Source of the DNA: an uncultured Clostridia bacterium
GTDB taxonomy: Bacteria > Bacillota > Clostridia > Oscillospirales > JAAYOS01
Direction: 5' to 3'
Assembly (NCBI GenBank): GCA_947631015.1
Contig: CANRJS010000007.1
Location: forward strand, 1 to 64,000
Length of the DNA stretch: 64,000 nucleotides
How positions within the stretch are numbered: position 1 is the first letter of the stretch; every line of letters begins with the position of its first letter. Positions 8,809 to 17,392 of this stretch are shown piece by piece. The position numbers and the translations under genes were made by a program. Under the pieces are notes generated by a model. It had not been told where the DNA came from, did not search any database, and saw nothing but the letters and a program-made list of their open reading frames with translations.

Positions 8809-8822
8809 CAGGAGGGAAAACT

Positions 8823-9914
8823 ATGTCGAGCCGCATATTCCAGTCCATCATGCTTCAGATAAAGGAAGCGTCCGACCGCATCATCGGCGTTATAGACGAG
8901 ACGGGGACCGTGATAAGCTGCACGGACCTCAGTATAATCGGCAAGCGCCGCAACCTCAGCGAGGAACAGCTTGAGGACATTGCCGACGGTATCGTCCGTG
9001 CCGACGGCGCCGTGTTCAAGCCGCTTGCGACCTTCGGCAACAGCTTTGACTTCGCCGCCTTCGTCGAGGGCGACGATGACTTCGCGGTATCCATCTGCCA
9101 GATAGCGAGCATCGCGCTGAACGGCGCGAAGCAGTCCCATGACGAAAAGCACGACAAGGCGACCTTCATAAAGAACATCATCCTTGACAATATTCTTCCG
9201 GGCGACATCTATGTGCGTTCGCGCGAGCTGCACTTCGATATCGACGTGCCCTACGCCGTGTTCCTCGTCCGTCTTGAGGGACGCAACGACCTCGCCGCCG
9301 TCGATATGCTCCAGAACATGTTCCCGGACAGACAGCGCGACTTCGTGATAAGCGTGAGCGAGACCGACATAGCGCTCGTCAAGGAGGTCACGAGCGACAC
9401 CGACTCCAAGGAGCTCATGGCGATAGCAAAGCAGATAGAGGAGACGATAGGAAGCGAGCTCTATATGCGCGCGATGATAGGCATCGGCACCGTAACCGAG
9501 CACCTCCGCGATCTCGCCGGATCCTTCAAGGCGGCGCAGGTCGCAATAGAGGTCGGCAAGGTGTTCGACAGCGAGAAGGTCATAATCGCATACGAAAGCC
9601 TCGGTATCGGCCGCCTCATCTACCAGCTTCCGACGACGCTGTGCGAGATGTTCCTCAGCGAAGTCTTCAAGAAGAACACGATAGACAGCCTCGACGCCGA
9701 GACAATATTCACCATCAACAAGTTCTTCGAGAACAACCTGAACGTCTCCGAGACGAGCCGTAAGCTCTTCGTCCACCGCAATACGCTCGTCTACCGCCTC
9801 GAGAAGATAAAGAAGCTCACCGGGCTCGACCTGCGTGAGTTCGACCATGCCATAATTTTCAAGGTGGCGCTTATGGTCCGCAAATACCTCGCAAGCAGGG
9901 AGCCTAAGTATTGA
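8823..9914 (+). CDS. CdaR/PucR-family transcriptional regulator
   Basis: A 363-residue cytoplasmic regulator. The N-terminal ~140 residues resemble the sugar-diacid sensing domain (QIKEASDRIIGVIDETGTVI), the middle is a GGDEF-like fold used in this family, and residues about 300-350 form the PucR C-terminal helix-turn-helix (NVSETSRKLFVHRNTLVYR). Family members are usually activators that sense small acids or purine metabolites; the ligand here is unknown. It lies 1 bp upstream of ftsE and shares a transcript with the division genes, an unusual neighbour for a metabolic regulator, so it may tie FtsEX expression to nutrient state (inference). Tandem promoters and a palindrome precede it. Confidence 0.88.
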   Translation: MSSRIFQSIMLQIKEASDRIIGVIDETGTVISCTDLSIIGKRRNLSEEQLEDIADGIVRADGAVFKPLATFGNSFDFAAFVEGDDDFAVSICQIASIALNGAKQSHDEKHDKATFIKNIILDNILPGDIYVRSRELHFDIDVPYAVFLVRLEGRNDLAAVDMLQNMFPDRQRDFVISVSETDIALVKEVTSDTDSKELMAIAKQIEETIGSELYMRAMIGIGTVTEHLRDLAGSFKAAQVAIEVGKVFDSEKVIIAYESLGIGRLIYQLPTTLCEMFLSEVFKKNTIDSLDAETIFTINKFFENNLNVSETSRKLFVHRNTLVYRLEKIKKLTGLDLREFDHAIIFKVALMVRKYLASREPKY

Positions 9915-9915
9915 T

Positions 9916-10596
9916 ATGGTCGTATTCAACAACGTATCCAAAACCTACGCAAACGGTACGAAAGCACTGAAGGGGATAGACCTCCGCGTTGAGGACGGGG
10001 AGTTCGTGTTCTTCGTCGGGCCGAGCGGCTCGGGCAAGAGCACGGTCGTCAAGCTGATAACGGCGGAGGTCGACCCCACGGACGGCGAAATGCTCGTCAA
10101 CGGCTTCGACCTGTCGAAGCTGCGCCGGCGGCAGATACCCGCGCTCCGAAGGACTATCGGGGTGGTGTATCAGGACTTTCGCCTCATAGAAAACATGACG
10201 GTTTATGAGAATGTTGCGTTCGCCATGCGCGTCATCGGCGAGGGTTCGCGCAACATCAGTAAGCGTGTGCCGATAATGCTCGACCTCGTGGGTCTCGCCC
10301 ACAAGAGCCGCCGCTATCCGCGCGAGCTCTCCGGCGGTGAGCAGCAGCGCGTCTCGATAGCGCGCGCGCTCGTGAACAACCCGCAGGTCATCATAGCGGA
10401 CGAGCCTACCGGCAACCTCGACCCGGCGCGTTCGGGAGAGATTATGGATCTGCTCCGCAAGATAAACGACCTCGGAACGACGGTCATAGCGGTGACGCAC
10501 GAAAAGGACATAGTAAACAGCTTCGGTAAGCGCGTTGTCGCTTTCGACGGAGGAAGGATAGTCAGCGACGCGCGCGACGGGTATTATCAGGTATGA
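9916..10596 (+). CDS. ftsE: Cell division ATP-binding protein FtsE
   Basis: A 226-residue ABC ATPase that with FtsX controls peptidoglycan hydrolases at the cell membrane. It has Walker A GPSGSGKSTVVKLI, signature ELSGGEQQRVSIARA, Walker B VIIADEPTGNLDP and the switch H in VTHEKD. The typical FtsE opening FNNVSKTYANGTKALKG is present. Its stop overlaps the ftsX start by 4 nt, indicating translational coupling. Confidence 0.96.
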   Translation: MVVFNNVSKTYANGTKALKGIDLRVEDGEFVFFVGPSGSGKSTVVKLITAEVDPTDGEMLVNGFDLSKLRRRQIPALRRTIGVVYQDFRLIENMTVYENVAFAMRVIGEGSRNISKRVPIMLDLVGLAHKSRRYPRELSGGEQQRVSIARALVNNPQVIIADEPTGNLDPARSGEIMDLLRKINDLGTTVIAVTHEKDIVNSFGKRVVAFDGGRIVSDARDGYYQV

Positions 10597-11492
10597 ACGG
10601 ACGCAACTTTATCTACTTCATCAAAGAGGGCATCAAGGGCATCTTTGTGCACGGATTTATGAGCTTTGCCGCGGTGAGCGTCATCGTGGCGTGTCTCATC
10701 ATCACCGGTACGTTCTCGCTCGTCGTGATGAACGTGAACGTGCTCATTGACAGGGTGGAGGACGAGAACGAGATCCTCGCCTTTGTGGACGACAGTCTTG
10801 ACGACACCGAGGCGCTCGCGCTCATTACACAGATAGCGGCGGTGCCGAACGTCGCCTCCGCGACGTTCGTGACGCGGGACGAGGCTCTCGACGAGTGGGC
10901 GGCGACCCTGCCGGAGGACTATCGGGACATGATGCTCACCGGCATCACCTCCGCCGACCTCCGCCACAGGTACGTGATAAAGACCGAGGATCTGAGCCTC
11001 GCGGAGGATACGGCGGCCGAGATAGCCGAGATCGACGGCGTCGAGGTACAGTTTGACCCGCGCCTCAGCGACGCGACGCTCTCCATGCAGAACGTCATCC
11101 GAATAGTCAGCTACATACTCGCGGTGATACTTTTCATCGTCTCGATGTTCATGATAGCCAATACCGTGAAGCTCGCGACGTTTGACCGGCGCGAGGAGAT
11201 AGGCATAATGAAGATCGTCGGCGCGACGAATTCGTTCATACGCTGGCCGTTCGTCATTCAGGGCGCGCTGCTTGGGCTTGTCGGCGGTGCGATAGCGTTC
11301 TTTGCACAGTGGGGGATATACAACTACGCCTGCAATCTCATGCTGAACTACGTCGGCCTCGAGATGCTCGGAGACGAGCTCATTTCGTTTGCGTCGATAG
11401 CGATAAGGATGCTCCTGATATTCCTCGGCGTCGGCTTTACGGTGGGCGTGCTCGGAGGCTCGCTCACGATTCGCAAGTTCATGCGGGTGTAG
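10593..11492 (+). CDS. ftsX: Cell division protein FtsX
   Basis: A 299-residue membrane partner of FtsE. A first transmembrane helix (about residues 20-42) is followed by a large extracytoplasmic loop (45-165) that in this family contacts the hydrolase, then three more helices (about 170-295). The C-terminal half has the FtsX permease pattern (ANTVKLATFDRREEIGIMKI, then a WPF segment). The next gene encodes a coiled-coil M23 hydrolase, the expected FtsEX target. Confidence 0.95.
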   Translation: MNGRNFIYFIKEGIKGIFVHGFMSFAAVSVIVACLIITGTFSLVVMNVNVLIDRVEDENEILAFVDDSLDDTEALALITQIAAVPNVASATFVTRDEALDEWAATLPEDYRDMMLTGITSADLRHRYVIKTEDLSLAEDTAAEIAEIDGVEVQFDPRLSDATLSMQNVIRIVSYILAVILFIVSMFMIANTVKLATFDRREEIGIMKIVGATNSFIRWPFVIQGALLGLVGGAIAFFAQWGIYNYACNLMLNYVGLEMLGDELISFASIAIRMLLIFLGVGFTVGVLGGSLTIRKFMRV

Positions 11493-11544
11493 ACCGGTTG
11501 ACGCAGGAAGATTTGTATTTTGATATGCCGGAGGTGGAACGGGG

Positions 11545-12738
11545 TTGTTTTTTGTAAAGTATAAGAAGCAGATAGTGATGGTGCTCGCGGCGTTTCTCGC
11601 GGTGCTGATGGTGCTCTCCATAGTCGTGATGGCGCTGCCGGCGAAGGCTGCGGACGTCAGCGAAAAATCGCTCAACAACCTCAAGAGCGAGCAGAACAGA
11701 CTTATGAATGACAAAAAAGCGCTCCAAAACGAGCTTGCGGGTCTGCAAAGCCAGGAGCGGAGCGCCATAGCGGAGAAGTCAAACCTCGAAAGCCAACTCT
11801 CCGTCCTCGACGAGCAGATAACGAACGCCGAGATGCTTATTTCCGCGCTCGACGAGGAGATAGCAAACAAGGAGCAGGAGATAGTCCTTGCCATGGAGGA
11901 CGAGGACGACGAGTACGAGCTCTTCAAAAGGCGCGTCCGCGCCATGGAGGAGTCGAGCCACGTATCGCCGTGGGCGGTCCTGCTCGGAGCGACGTCTTTT
12001 TCAGACTTCCTGGCCCGCTCCGAGGTTGTGCGCGACGTCATAGACTACGACAACGATCTCATGGACGACCTGCGGGGCGTCCGCGAGAGTATCGAGAGTC
12101 TCAAGGCCGGTCTCGAGGACGACCGGGCGTTCAACGCGAGCGTCAAGGAGGAGCTTGAGGCCGCGCGCGACGAGGCGACGGCGAAGGCCGCCGAGGTCGA
12201 GAGCCTTATCAAGGGACTTCAGGAGGAGCAGACCTACACCTCGGGCGAGATAGAGAAGCTCACCAAGGAGATAAATGACTGCAGCAAGGAGATAGACCGC
12301 GTCGCAAAGGAGCTCGCGAAGCGCAAGACCTACGTCGGCGGCGACTATCTATGGCCGCTTCCGTACCCATATTACAGCAACTATATCACCCAGGGCTTCA
12401 AGTACCGCAAGCACCAAATAACCGGCGTGTACGGCCTGCACAACGGCATAGACATCGGCGCGCCGAACGGCACCACCATCTTTGCCGCAAACTCCGGAAC
12501 GGTGATACAGAGCGGCACGAACACTGCGTGGGGCGAGTACATCATGATAGACCACGGCGGCGGGAACGTCACCCTCTACGCGCACATGTCAAAGCGCCTC
12601 GCGAAGGTCAATCAGGAAGTCAAGCAGGGCGAGACGATAGGATACGTCGGCCTCACAGGATACACCACGGGGTACCATCTCCACTTCACGATATATGTGA
12701 ACGGAACGGCGGTCGACCCGATGAAGTATTTCAAGTGA
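11545..12738 (+). CDS. Secreted coiled-coil M23 murein hydrolase
   Basis: A 397-residue exported peptidoglycan endopeptidase of the EnvC/CwlO-like layout. An N-terminal signal/anchor (about 8-32, ending ALPAKA) leads to a long coiled coil (about 40-260) and a C-terminal LytM/M23 domain (about 285-397). Zinc ligands are visible in HNGIDIGAP and YHLHFTIYVNG, so the domain should be active. The start is a TTG at 11545 about 10 nt after GGAGG; no better ATG fits. A weak TTGACG/TGATAT pair before the gene might be an internal promoter. Directly after ftsEX, its coiled coil is expected to dock on FtsX and be switched by FtsE ATP hydrolysis. Confidence 0.92.
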   Translation: MFFVKYKKQIVMVLAAFLAVLMVLSIVVMALPAKAADVSEKSLNNLKSEQNRLMNDKKALQNELAGLQSQERSAIAEKSNLESQLSVLDEQITNAEMLISALDEEIANKEQEIVLAMEDEDDEYELFKRRVRAMEESSHVSPWAVLLGATSFSDFLARSEVVRDVIDYDNDLMDDLRGVRESIESLKAGLEDDRAFNASVKEELEAARDEATAKAAEVESLIKGLQEEQTYTSGEIEKLTKEINDCSKEIDRVAKELAKRKTYVGGDYLWPLPYPYYSNYITQGFKYRKHQITGVYGLHNGIDIGAPNGTTIFAANSGTVIQSGTNTAWGEYIMIDHGGGNVTLYAHMSKRLAKVNQEVKQGETIGYVGLTGYTTGYHLHFTIYVNGTAVDPMKYFK

Positions 12739-12759
12739 TAAATGTTCATAATTTATAGC

Positions 12760-12787
12760 TTGATTTTTCCCGCACGATGCGTATAAT
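12760..12787 (+). promoter_or_regulatory. Promoter for the S41 protease gene
   Basis: TTGATT (12760-12765) and TATAAT (12782-12787) with a 16-bp spacer. The predicted start of transcription is only about 8 nt before the hairpin at 12802. Confidence 0.65.
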
Positions 12788-12801
12788 AGCGGATAAGAAG
12801 G

Positions 12802-12834
12802 CGCCCCGGAAGGCTCTTCCGGGGCGTTTCGTTT
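12802..12834 (+). terminator. Terminator or leader hairpin before the S41 gene
   Basis: CGCCCCGGAAG pairs perfectly with CTTCCGGGGCG around a GCT loop, followed by TTTCGTTT. It would stop readthrough from the ftsEX unit, but it also lies between the promoter at 12760 and the ribosome site at 12835, so it may attenuate the next gene. Confidence 0.8.
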
Positions 12835-12847
12835 GGAGGTAGCCAAG

Positions 12848-14062
12848 ATGAAAAAGAGGTTCAATTTAGCGACCGTGATAGGCTTCGTACTGCTCGCGGC
12901 GGCGCTGTCCTTCATGTTCACTTACTTTGCCGTGGAAAGGCAGTTCGAGAACATCCTTCAGGTCGAGCAGAACGAGCAGCGTCAGCTGAAGAAGCTTACG
13001 CGCATGCTTGACATAATCGACGAGGAGTTCGTCGGCGACTACGACAAGGACACGCTCCTAGACGGCGCGGCGGCCGGGATAATCGCCGCCACCGGAGACA
13101 GATGGTCCTTCTACATGACGGCGGAGGACTACGCGGAGTACCAGCAGTCGGTGCTGAACTCCTACGTCGGAATAGGCACGACGGTCGTATTCGACACGGA
13201 GCGGAACGGCATACTCATAGCAAAGATACATGATGGCTCCCCGGCGGCGGCAAGCGACCTCAAGGAGCGCGACCTCATCGTGTCGGTGGACGGAAAGCGC
13301 GTTGAAGACGTGGGCTACGAGGAAGCGGTCGAGCTCGTGCGCGGCGAGGAGGGGACTACCGTGACCCTCGGCGTCGTATCCGCGGGAGAGACGGCGGAGC
13401 ACAGCGTTATCGTAGAGCGGGCAAGCTACATCTACAACCCGGTGAGCTCTGAGATAATCGACGGCAATATCGGATACGTGAAGATTGACAACTTCGACGA
13501 GCACGCCTCCGACTACTTCGAGGAGGCGATACAGCGCCTCGTCGCGGCGGACGTGAAGGGCATAATATTCGACGTCCGCAACAACGGCGGCGGCATGAAG
13601 AACGAGATGGTGAAGATGCTCGACCTGCTCTGCCCGGAGGGGAAGCTGTTTATCATGCGGGACAAGCAGGGGAACGAATCCGTCGACTACTCGGACGCGG
13701 AGCACGAGGTCGACCTGCCGATGGTCGTCATAGTCAACGAGAACACCTACTCGGCGGCGGAGTTCTTCGGCGCGGCGCTCCGCGAGTACGGCAAGGCGAT
13801 GATAGTCGGCGTCGAGACGAGCGGCAAGGGCTACGCCCAGCAGACCCGCACCCTTGGGGACGGCAGCGCCATGAACATCTCGATAAGCGAATACTTCACG
13901 CCGTCCGGCGTGAGCCTTATCGGCACCGGCGTACCGCTCGACATCGAGGTGGAGCAGGAGGACGACACGAACCTCTACCTCATAGACCGCGAGGACGACA
14001 CGCAGTTCACGGCGGCGCTCGACCTGATGAACGACGCGATAGCCGTCGACGCGGGAGTGTAG
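12848..14062 (+). CDS. S41 carboxyl-terminal processing protease
   Basis: A 404-residue exported serine protease of the CtpA/CtpB family. An N-terminal signal anchor (about 8-28) is followed by a helical region, a PDZ domain (about 95-185; GIGTTVVF, LKERDLIVSVDGKRVED) and the catalytic domain. The nucleophile Ser lies in ENTYSAAEFFGAAL and the general base Lys in TSGKGYAQQT, so it should be active. The ATG at 12848 follows GGAGGT by 7 nt; an upstream in-frame TTG lies inside the ribosome site and is rejected. In Firmicutes these proteases trim cell-wall or sporulation proteins. It follows the FtsEX-M23 genes but has its own promoter. Confidence 0.94.
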   Translation: MKKRFNLATVIGFVLLAAALSFMFTYFAVERQFENILQVEQNEQRQLKKLTRMLDIIDEEFVGDYDKDTLLDGAAAGIIAATGDRWSFYMTAEDYAEYQQSVLNSYVGIGTTVVFDTERNGILIAKIHDGSPAAASDLKERDLIVSVDGKRVEDVGYEEAVELVRGEEGTTVTLGVVSAGETAEHSVIVERASYIYNPVSSEIIDGNIGYVKIDNFDEHASDYFEEAIQRLVAADVKGIIFDVRNNGGGMKNEMVKMLDLLCPEGKLFIMRDKQGNESVDYSDAEHEVDLPMVVIVNENTYSAAEFFGAALREYGKAMIVGVETSGKGYAQQTRTLGDGSAMNISISEYFTPSGVSLIGTGVPLDIEVEQEDDTNLYLIDREDDTQFTAALDLMNDAIAVDAGV

Positions 14063-14103
14063 AAGACCGGCATATTTCGCTCCTGCGCCGCATAGTATGG
14101 CGT

Positions 14104-14982
14104 ATGCTTACGCTTATTCTTGAACACGCGGCGCGGCCTGAGCGCCGGGGAATATTTCGCAGAAGGAGAGCGCCCGAGCTCCGATGGGACGCGGCAGTGC
14201 GTTTCGGAGTGCGGGCGCTCGAGCTGTCCGTGCCGGCGTGCGGCGACCCCGCGCGGGACGCCGAAGCTTTGGACACGGCGGCGGAGCTGCTCCGCGGGCG
14301 CGGCGTTCGCGAGGCGGTGTCCGCCACGCCGCGCCTCGAAAGAGAGATGGCGGCGCGGGGCGTCCCGCCGCCGCAGAGACGTCCGCTCGAGCAGGCGATG
14401 CTGCTTCGGACGGCGCTCGAGGTCGCGCGCCTTCGCGGCGCGGAGAGCGCCGCCGTGGTCGCGCGCCGCCGCTCGCGGGAGCTTGACGCGGCGGTGAAAA
14501 GTCTTGCCGCGCAGGTGAGAAACGTCGCGGTGCTGCTCCCCCCCGGGGCGGAGGACTACGCCCGCGAGCTCAGATGGTCGCTCGGACTGTCGGTGCGGAC
14601 GGACGCGGCGGCGCTTGCGTCGGCGGAGGTGAAGTTGCTCCTCGCGGAGCCGTGGTCGCCGCTCGGAAGGGGAGCGGCGGTCGGATACGTCCCGCACGCG
14701 GAAATAGGGCTGGAGGTCGTGCAGAGGCTCGGATACGCCTTCCCGCCGGCGGTGAGCGGGAGCGTCTACCCGCCGGAGCGCGTGGCATCCGCTTTGATCA
14801 GGGCGGGTGCGATGCGGCCGGAGGAGGTCGGGATAAAAGACCTCCGCCTCGCAAACGCTATTGACAATTTGCCGTTTTCTCATTATAATGCAATTTGGAA
14901 CGCTGAAATCCGGGAAGCGGAAAACTTCTCTGCGGCGGCGGAAGTCCGTCGCCCGAGTAATCGAAAGGCGGGGTCAATATGA
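14104..14982 (+). CDS. Unknown Arg/Ala-rich protein upstream of greA
   Basis: A 292-residue protein I do not recognise. It is rich in Ala, Arg, Leu and Glu with no membrane helix or catalytic motif; a central stretch (VAVLLPPGAEDYARELRWSL to LLAEPWSPLGRG) looks like alternating strands and helices. No good ribosome site precedes the ATG. Its last ~40 codons run over a consensus promoter (14861-14889) and its stop overlaps the greA start by 4 nt, so the C-terminus may be a recent read-through of what was intergenic DNA. It could be a lineage-specific regulator or enzyme; no function is assigned. Confidence 0.6.
   Translation: MLTLILEHAARPERRGIFRRRRAPELRWDAAVRFGVRALELSVPACGDPARDAEALDTAAELLRGRGVREAVSATPRLEREMAARGVPPPQRRPLEQAMLLRTALEVARLRGAESAAVVARRRSRELDAAVKSLAAQVRNVAVLLPPGAEDYARELRWSLGLSVRTDAAALASAEVKLLLAEPWSPLGRGAAVGYVPHAEIGLEVVQRLGYAFPPAVSGSVYPPERVASALIRAGAMRPEEVGIKDLRLANAIDNLPFSHYNAIWNAEIREAENFSAAAEVRRPSNRKAGSI
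14861..14889 (+). promoter_or_regulatory. Consensus promoter for greA inside the upstream gene
   Basis: TTGACA (14861-14866), a 17-bp spacer and TATAAT (14884-14889), a perfect match to the sigma-A consensus, 90 bp before the greA start. It lies within the 3' end of the preceding reading frame. Confidence 0.85.
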
Positions 14983-15458
14983 ATCAGCAGAGCCAGAAAA
15001 TCCACAAGCTTACAAGCGACAGGTACCACGAGTACGAAGAAGAATTGAAGTATCTCAAGACGGTGCGCGAGAAGGAAGTCGCGGACGCGATAGCGACCGC
15101 GCGCGCCTTCGGCGACCTCAGCGAGAACAGCGAATATGATGAGGCAAAGAACGAGCAGGGCAAGCTGTACAGCCGCATAGCGGAGATAGAGGACATCCTT
15201 GCCCATGCCGTATTCATCGACGAGGACGGCGGCAGCGAGCGCGTCGATGTCGGCTGCGAGGTAGTCATCACGATGAACGGGCGCGAGTTCACCTACCGCA
15301 TCGTCGGCTCGAACGACGCGGACCCGCGTCAGGGCAAGATCTCCGACGAGAGCCCGCTCGGCCACGCGCTGATAGGCGCCGCCGCGGGCGACGAGATAAG
15401 CTACGAGACTCCGAGCGGGAAGCTCGCCACGGCAGAGATAGTGAGCATCACCCGCTGA
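14979..15458 (+). CDS. greA: Transcription elongation factor GreA
   Basis: A 159-residue factor that stimulates transcript cleavage by stalled RNA polymerase. An N-terminal coiled coil (about 10-80) carries the acidic tip region (GDLSENSEYDEAKNEQGK), and the C-terminal FKBP-like domain ends with the family motif ISDESPLGHALIGAAAGDEI. Full length. It has its own consensus promoter and also overlaps the upstream gene by 4 nt. lysS follows 19 bp later, a common Firmicutes pairing. Confidence 0.97.
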   Translation: MNQQSQKIHKLTSDRYHEYEEELKYLKTVREKEVADAIATARAFGDLSENSEYDEAKNEQGKLYSRIAEIEDILAHAVFIDEDGGSERVDVGCEVVITMNGREFTYRIVGSNDADPRQGKISDESPLGHALIGAAAGDEISYETPSGKLATAEIVSITR

Positions 15459-15477
15459 AAACGAAAGGATAAAGAGT

Positions 15478-16944
15478 ATGGACAGGAATACGGCGATAAG
15501 CGAGCAGCAGCAGATACGCATGGACAAGCTCTCCGCGCTTGTGGAGGAGGGCTGCGACCCGTTTGCGATAAAGACCTACGACCAGAACGCGCACTCCGCC
15601 GAAATAAAGGAGAACTTTGAGAAGCTCGAGGGAACGACCGTCCGCATAGCGGGACGGATAATGAGCAAACGCGGAATGGGCAAGGCTGCATTCTGCCACC
15701 TCTCCGACCGCTACGGCGATATTCAGATATACGTCCGTCAGGACATGGTGGGCGAGGAGAACTACGTCCGCTTCAAGAAGGTAGATATTGCCGACATCGT
15801 GGGCGTCGAGGGCGAGGTGTTCCGCACGAACGCGGGCGAGATAACCGTCCGCGCGACGAACGTCACGCTGCTTGCGAAGTCGCTCCATCCTCTGCCCGAG
15901 AAGTTCCACGGGCTGAAGGATCCCGACCTCCGCTACCGCATGCGCTACCTCGACCTCATAATGAACCAGGACGTGCGCGACACGTTTGTCAAGCGCGCGA
16001 AGATAATCGGCATACTCCGCCGCGTTCTCGAGGAGCGCGGGTTCATGGAGGTAGATACGCCCGTTCTCCAGAACAAGCCAACGAACGCCGCCGCGCGTCC
16101 CTTCCATACCCACCACAACGCGCTCGACATCGACATGGTGCTCCGCGTCGAGCAGGAGCTTCATTTGAAGCAGCTCATCATCGGCGGATTTGAGCGCGTG
16201 TACGAGATGGGCCGCGTCTTCCGCAACGAGGGCATGGACCAGCGCCATAACCCGGAGTACACCGGCTTCGAGATGTATCAGGCGTACACCGACTACCACG
16301 GAATGATGGAGCTCTGCGAGACGATGTTCCGCACCGTCGGCGCGGCGCTCTGCCCGGACGGGAAGCTTGTCTATCAGGGCAAGGAGATCGACATAGCGAG
16401 TCCGTTCAGGCGCATCACCATGATTGACGCCGTGAAGGAATACTCCGGCGTGGACTTCAACACGATTCAGACCGACGAGGAGGCGAAGCGCGCCGCCGAC
16501 GAGCATGAGCTCCACTATGAGAAGGAGCACAAGCGCGGCGACATCATCAACCTTTTCTTCGAGGAGTACGTCGAAAAGAACCTCATTCAGCCGACTTTCG
16601 TGTGCGACTACCCGGTGGAGATAAGCCCGCTCGCGAAGCGGACGAGCTACGATCCGAGGCTCGTCGAGCGCTTCGAGGTGTTCATAAACGGCTGGGAGTT
16701 TGGCAACGCCTTTACCGAGCTCAACGACCCGATAGACCAGCGCGGACGCTTTATCGAGCAGGCGAAGAAGAAGGCCGTCGAGGGCGAGTTCGAGATAGAC
16801 GAGGACTTCGTCACCGCGATGGAGTACGGCATGCCCCCGACGGGCGGCATGGGCATCGGCCTCGACCGCTTCGTGATGCTCTTTACCGACAGCGCGTCGA
16901 TAAGGGACGTTCTGTGCTTCCCGACGATGAAGCCGCTCGAGTGA
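15478..16944 (+). CDS. lysS: Lysyl-tRNA synthetase, class II
   Basis: Charges tRNA-Lys in the cytoplasm. The 488-residue protein has an N-terminal OB fold (about 55-145; GRIMSKRGMGKAAFCHL) and the class II catalytic core: motif 1 near RMRYLDLIMN, motif 2 (RVFRNEGMDQRHNPEYTGFE) and motif 3 (GMGIGLDRFVMLF). AAAGGA precedes the ATG. It is full length and co-transcribed with greA. Confidence 0.97.
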   Translation: MDRNTAISEQQQIRMDKLSALVEEGCDPFAIKTYDQNAHSAEIKENFEKLEGTTVRIAGRIMSKRGMGKAAFCHLSDRYGDIQIYVRQDMVGEENYVRFKKVDIADIVGVEGEVFRTNAGEITVRATNVTLLAKSLHPLPEKFHGLKDPDLRYRMRYLDLIMNQDVRDTFVKRAKIIGILRRVLEERGFMEVDTPVLQNKPTNAAARPFHTHHNALDIDMVLRVEQELHLKQLIIGGFERVYEMGRVFRNEGMDQRHNPEYTGFEMYQAYTDYHGMMELCETMFRTVGAALCPDGKLVYQGKEIDIASPFRRITMIDAVKEYSGVDFNTIQTDEEAKRAADEHELHYEKEHKRGDIINLFFEEYVEKNLIQPTFVCDYPVEISPLAKRTSYDPRLVERFEVFINGWEFGNAFTELNDPIDQRGRFIEQAKKKAVEGEFEIDEDFVTAMEYGMPPTGGMGIGLDRFVMLFTDSASIRDVLCFPTMKPLE

Positions 16945-16957
16945 AGCTGGCGTTTCC

Positions 16958-17212
16958 AAGGAACAATATACCCTGTGGAAGCTTATGATAGATAAAGAGC
17001 ATCAGAACCGGGGGTACGGCAGGGAGGCGCTGCATCTGAGCATACGGCTCCTTGCGGACAGCTTCGGCGCAACGGAGATATACACGGCGTATGAGTCGTC
17101 AAATTCAGTGGCGAGAAACCTGTATCGCTCCCTCGGCTTCCTTGAAACCGGCGAGGTCGCGGGAAACGATGTGGAAATGAGGCTGGTGCTCGACGGCGCG
17201 CACGAATCATAG
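16958..17212 (+). pseudogene. GNAT acetyltransferase remnant, 5' deleted
   Basis: Only the C-terminal half of a GNAT fold remains. In one frame it reads EQYTLWKLMIDKEHQNRGYG, the acetyl-CoA binding strand and Q/RxxGxG/A-type motif A, then motif B ending YRSLGFLETGEV. The N-terminal ~80 residues expected for the family are missing, and the homologous frame starts abruptly 13 bp after the lysS stop. An ATG at 16985 could start a 75-residue product, but it would lack the substrate half of the fold. A deletion that joined the fragment to the end of lysS is the simplest reading. Confidence 0.65.
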
Positions 17213-17282
17213 ACTCGTCTCCCGGACGGTGAAGCCGCTCGCGCGACCGAAAATGAGCAATAACGGATATGGCAAAGCTGCA

Positions 17283-17336
17283 AACGGTGCTGATTCCCGC
17301 GTTTCAAGGCCGCGGGATTTCCGGCGCCGTTTTGTT
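17283..17336 (+). terminator. Two-tier hairpin terminator
   Basis: AACGGTGC (17283-17290) pairs with GCGCCGTT (17324-17331), enclosing TCCCGCG/CGCGGGA, and is followed by TTTTGTT. It ends the greA-lysS-GNAT fragment transcript. Confidence 0.7.
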
Positions 17337-17392
17337 CGCCTTGCGATTTGTACCGGCGGCATACACGAAATTTTATGCAGGAGGCTGTGATA

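Noticed and set aside
14104-14982. Dismissing the gene upstream of greA as non-coding
   Set aside because: Codon use and the long frame in the expected direction favour a real gene, although the C-terminus and start are uncertain.
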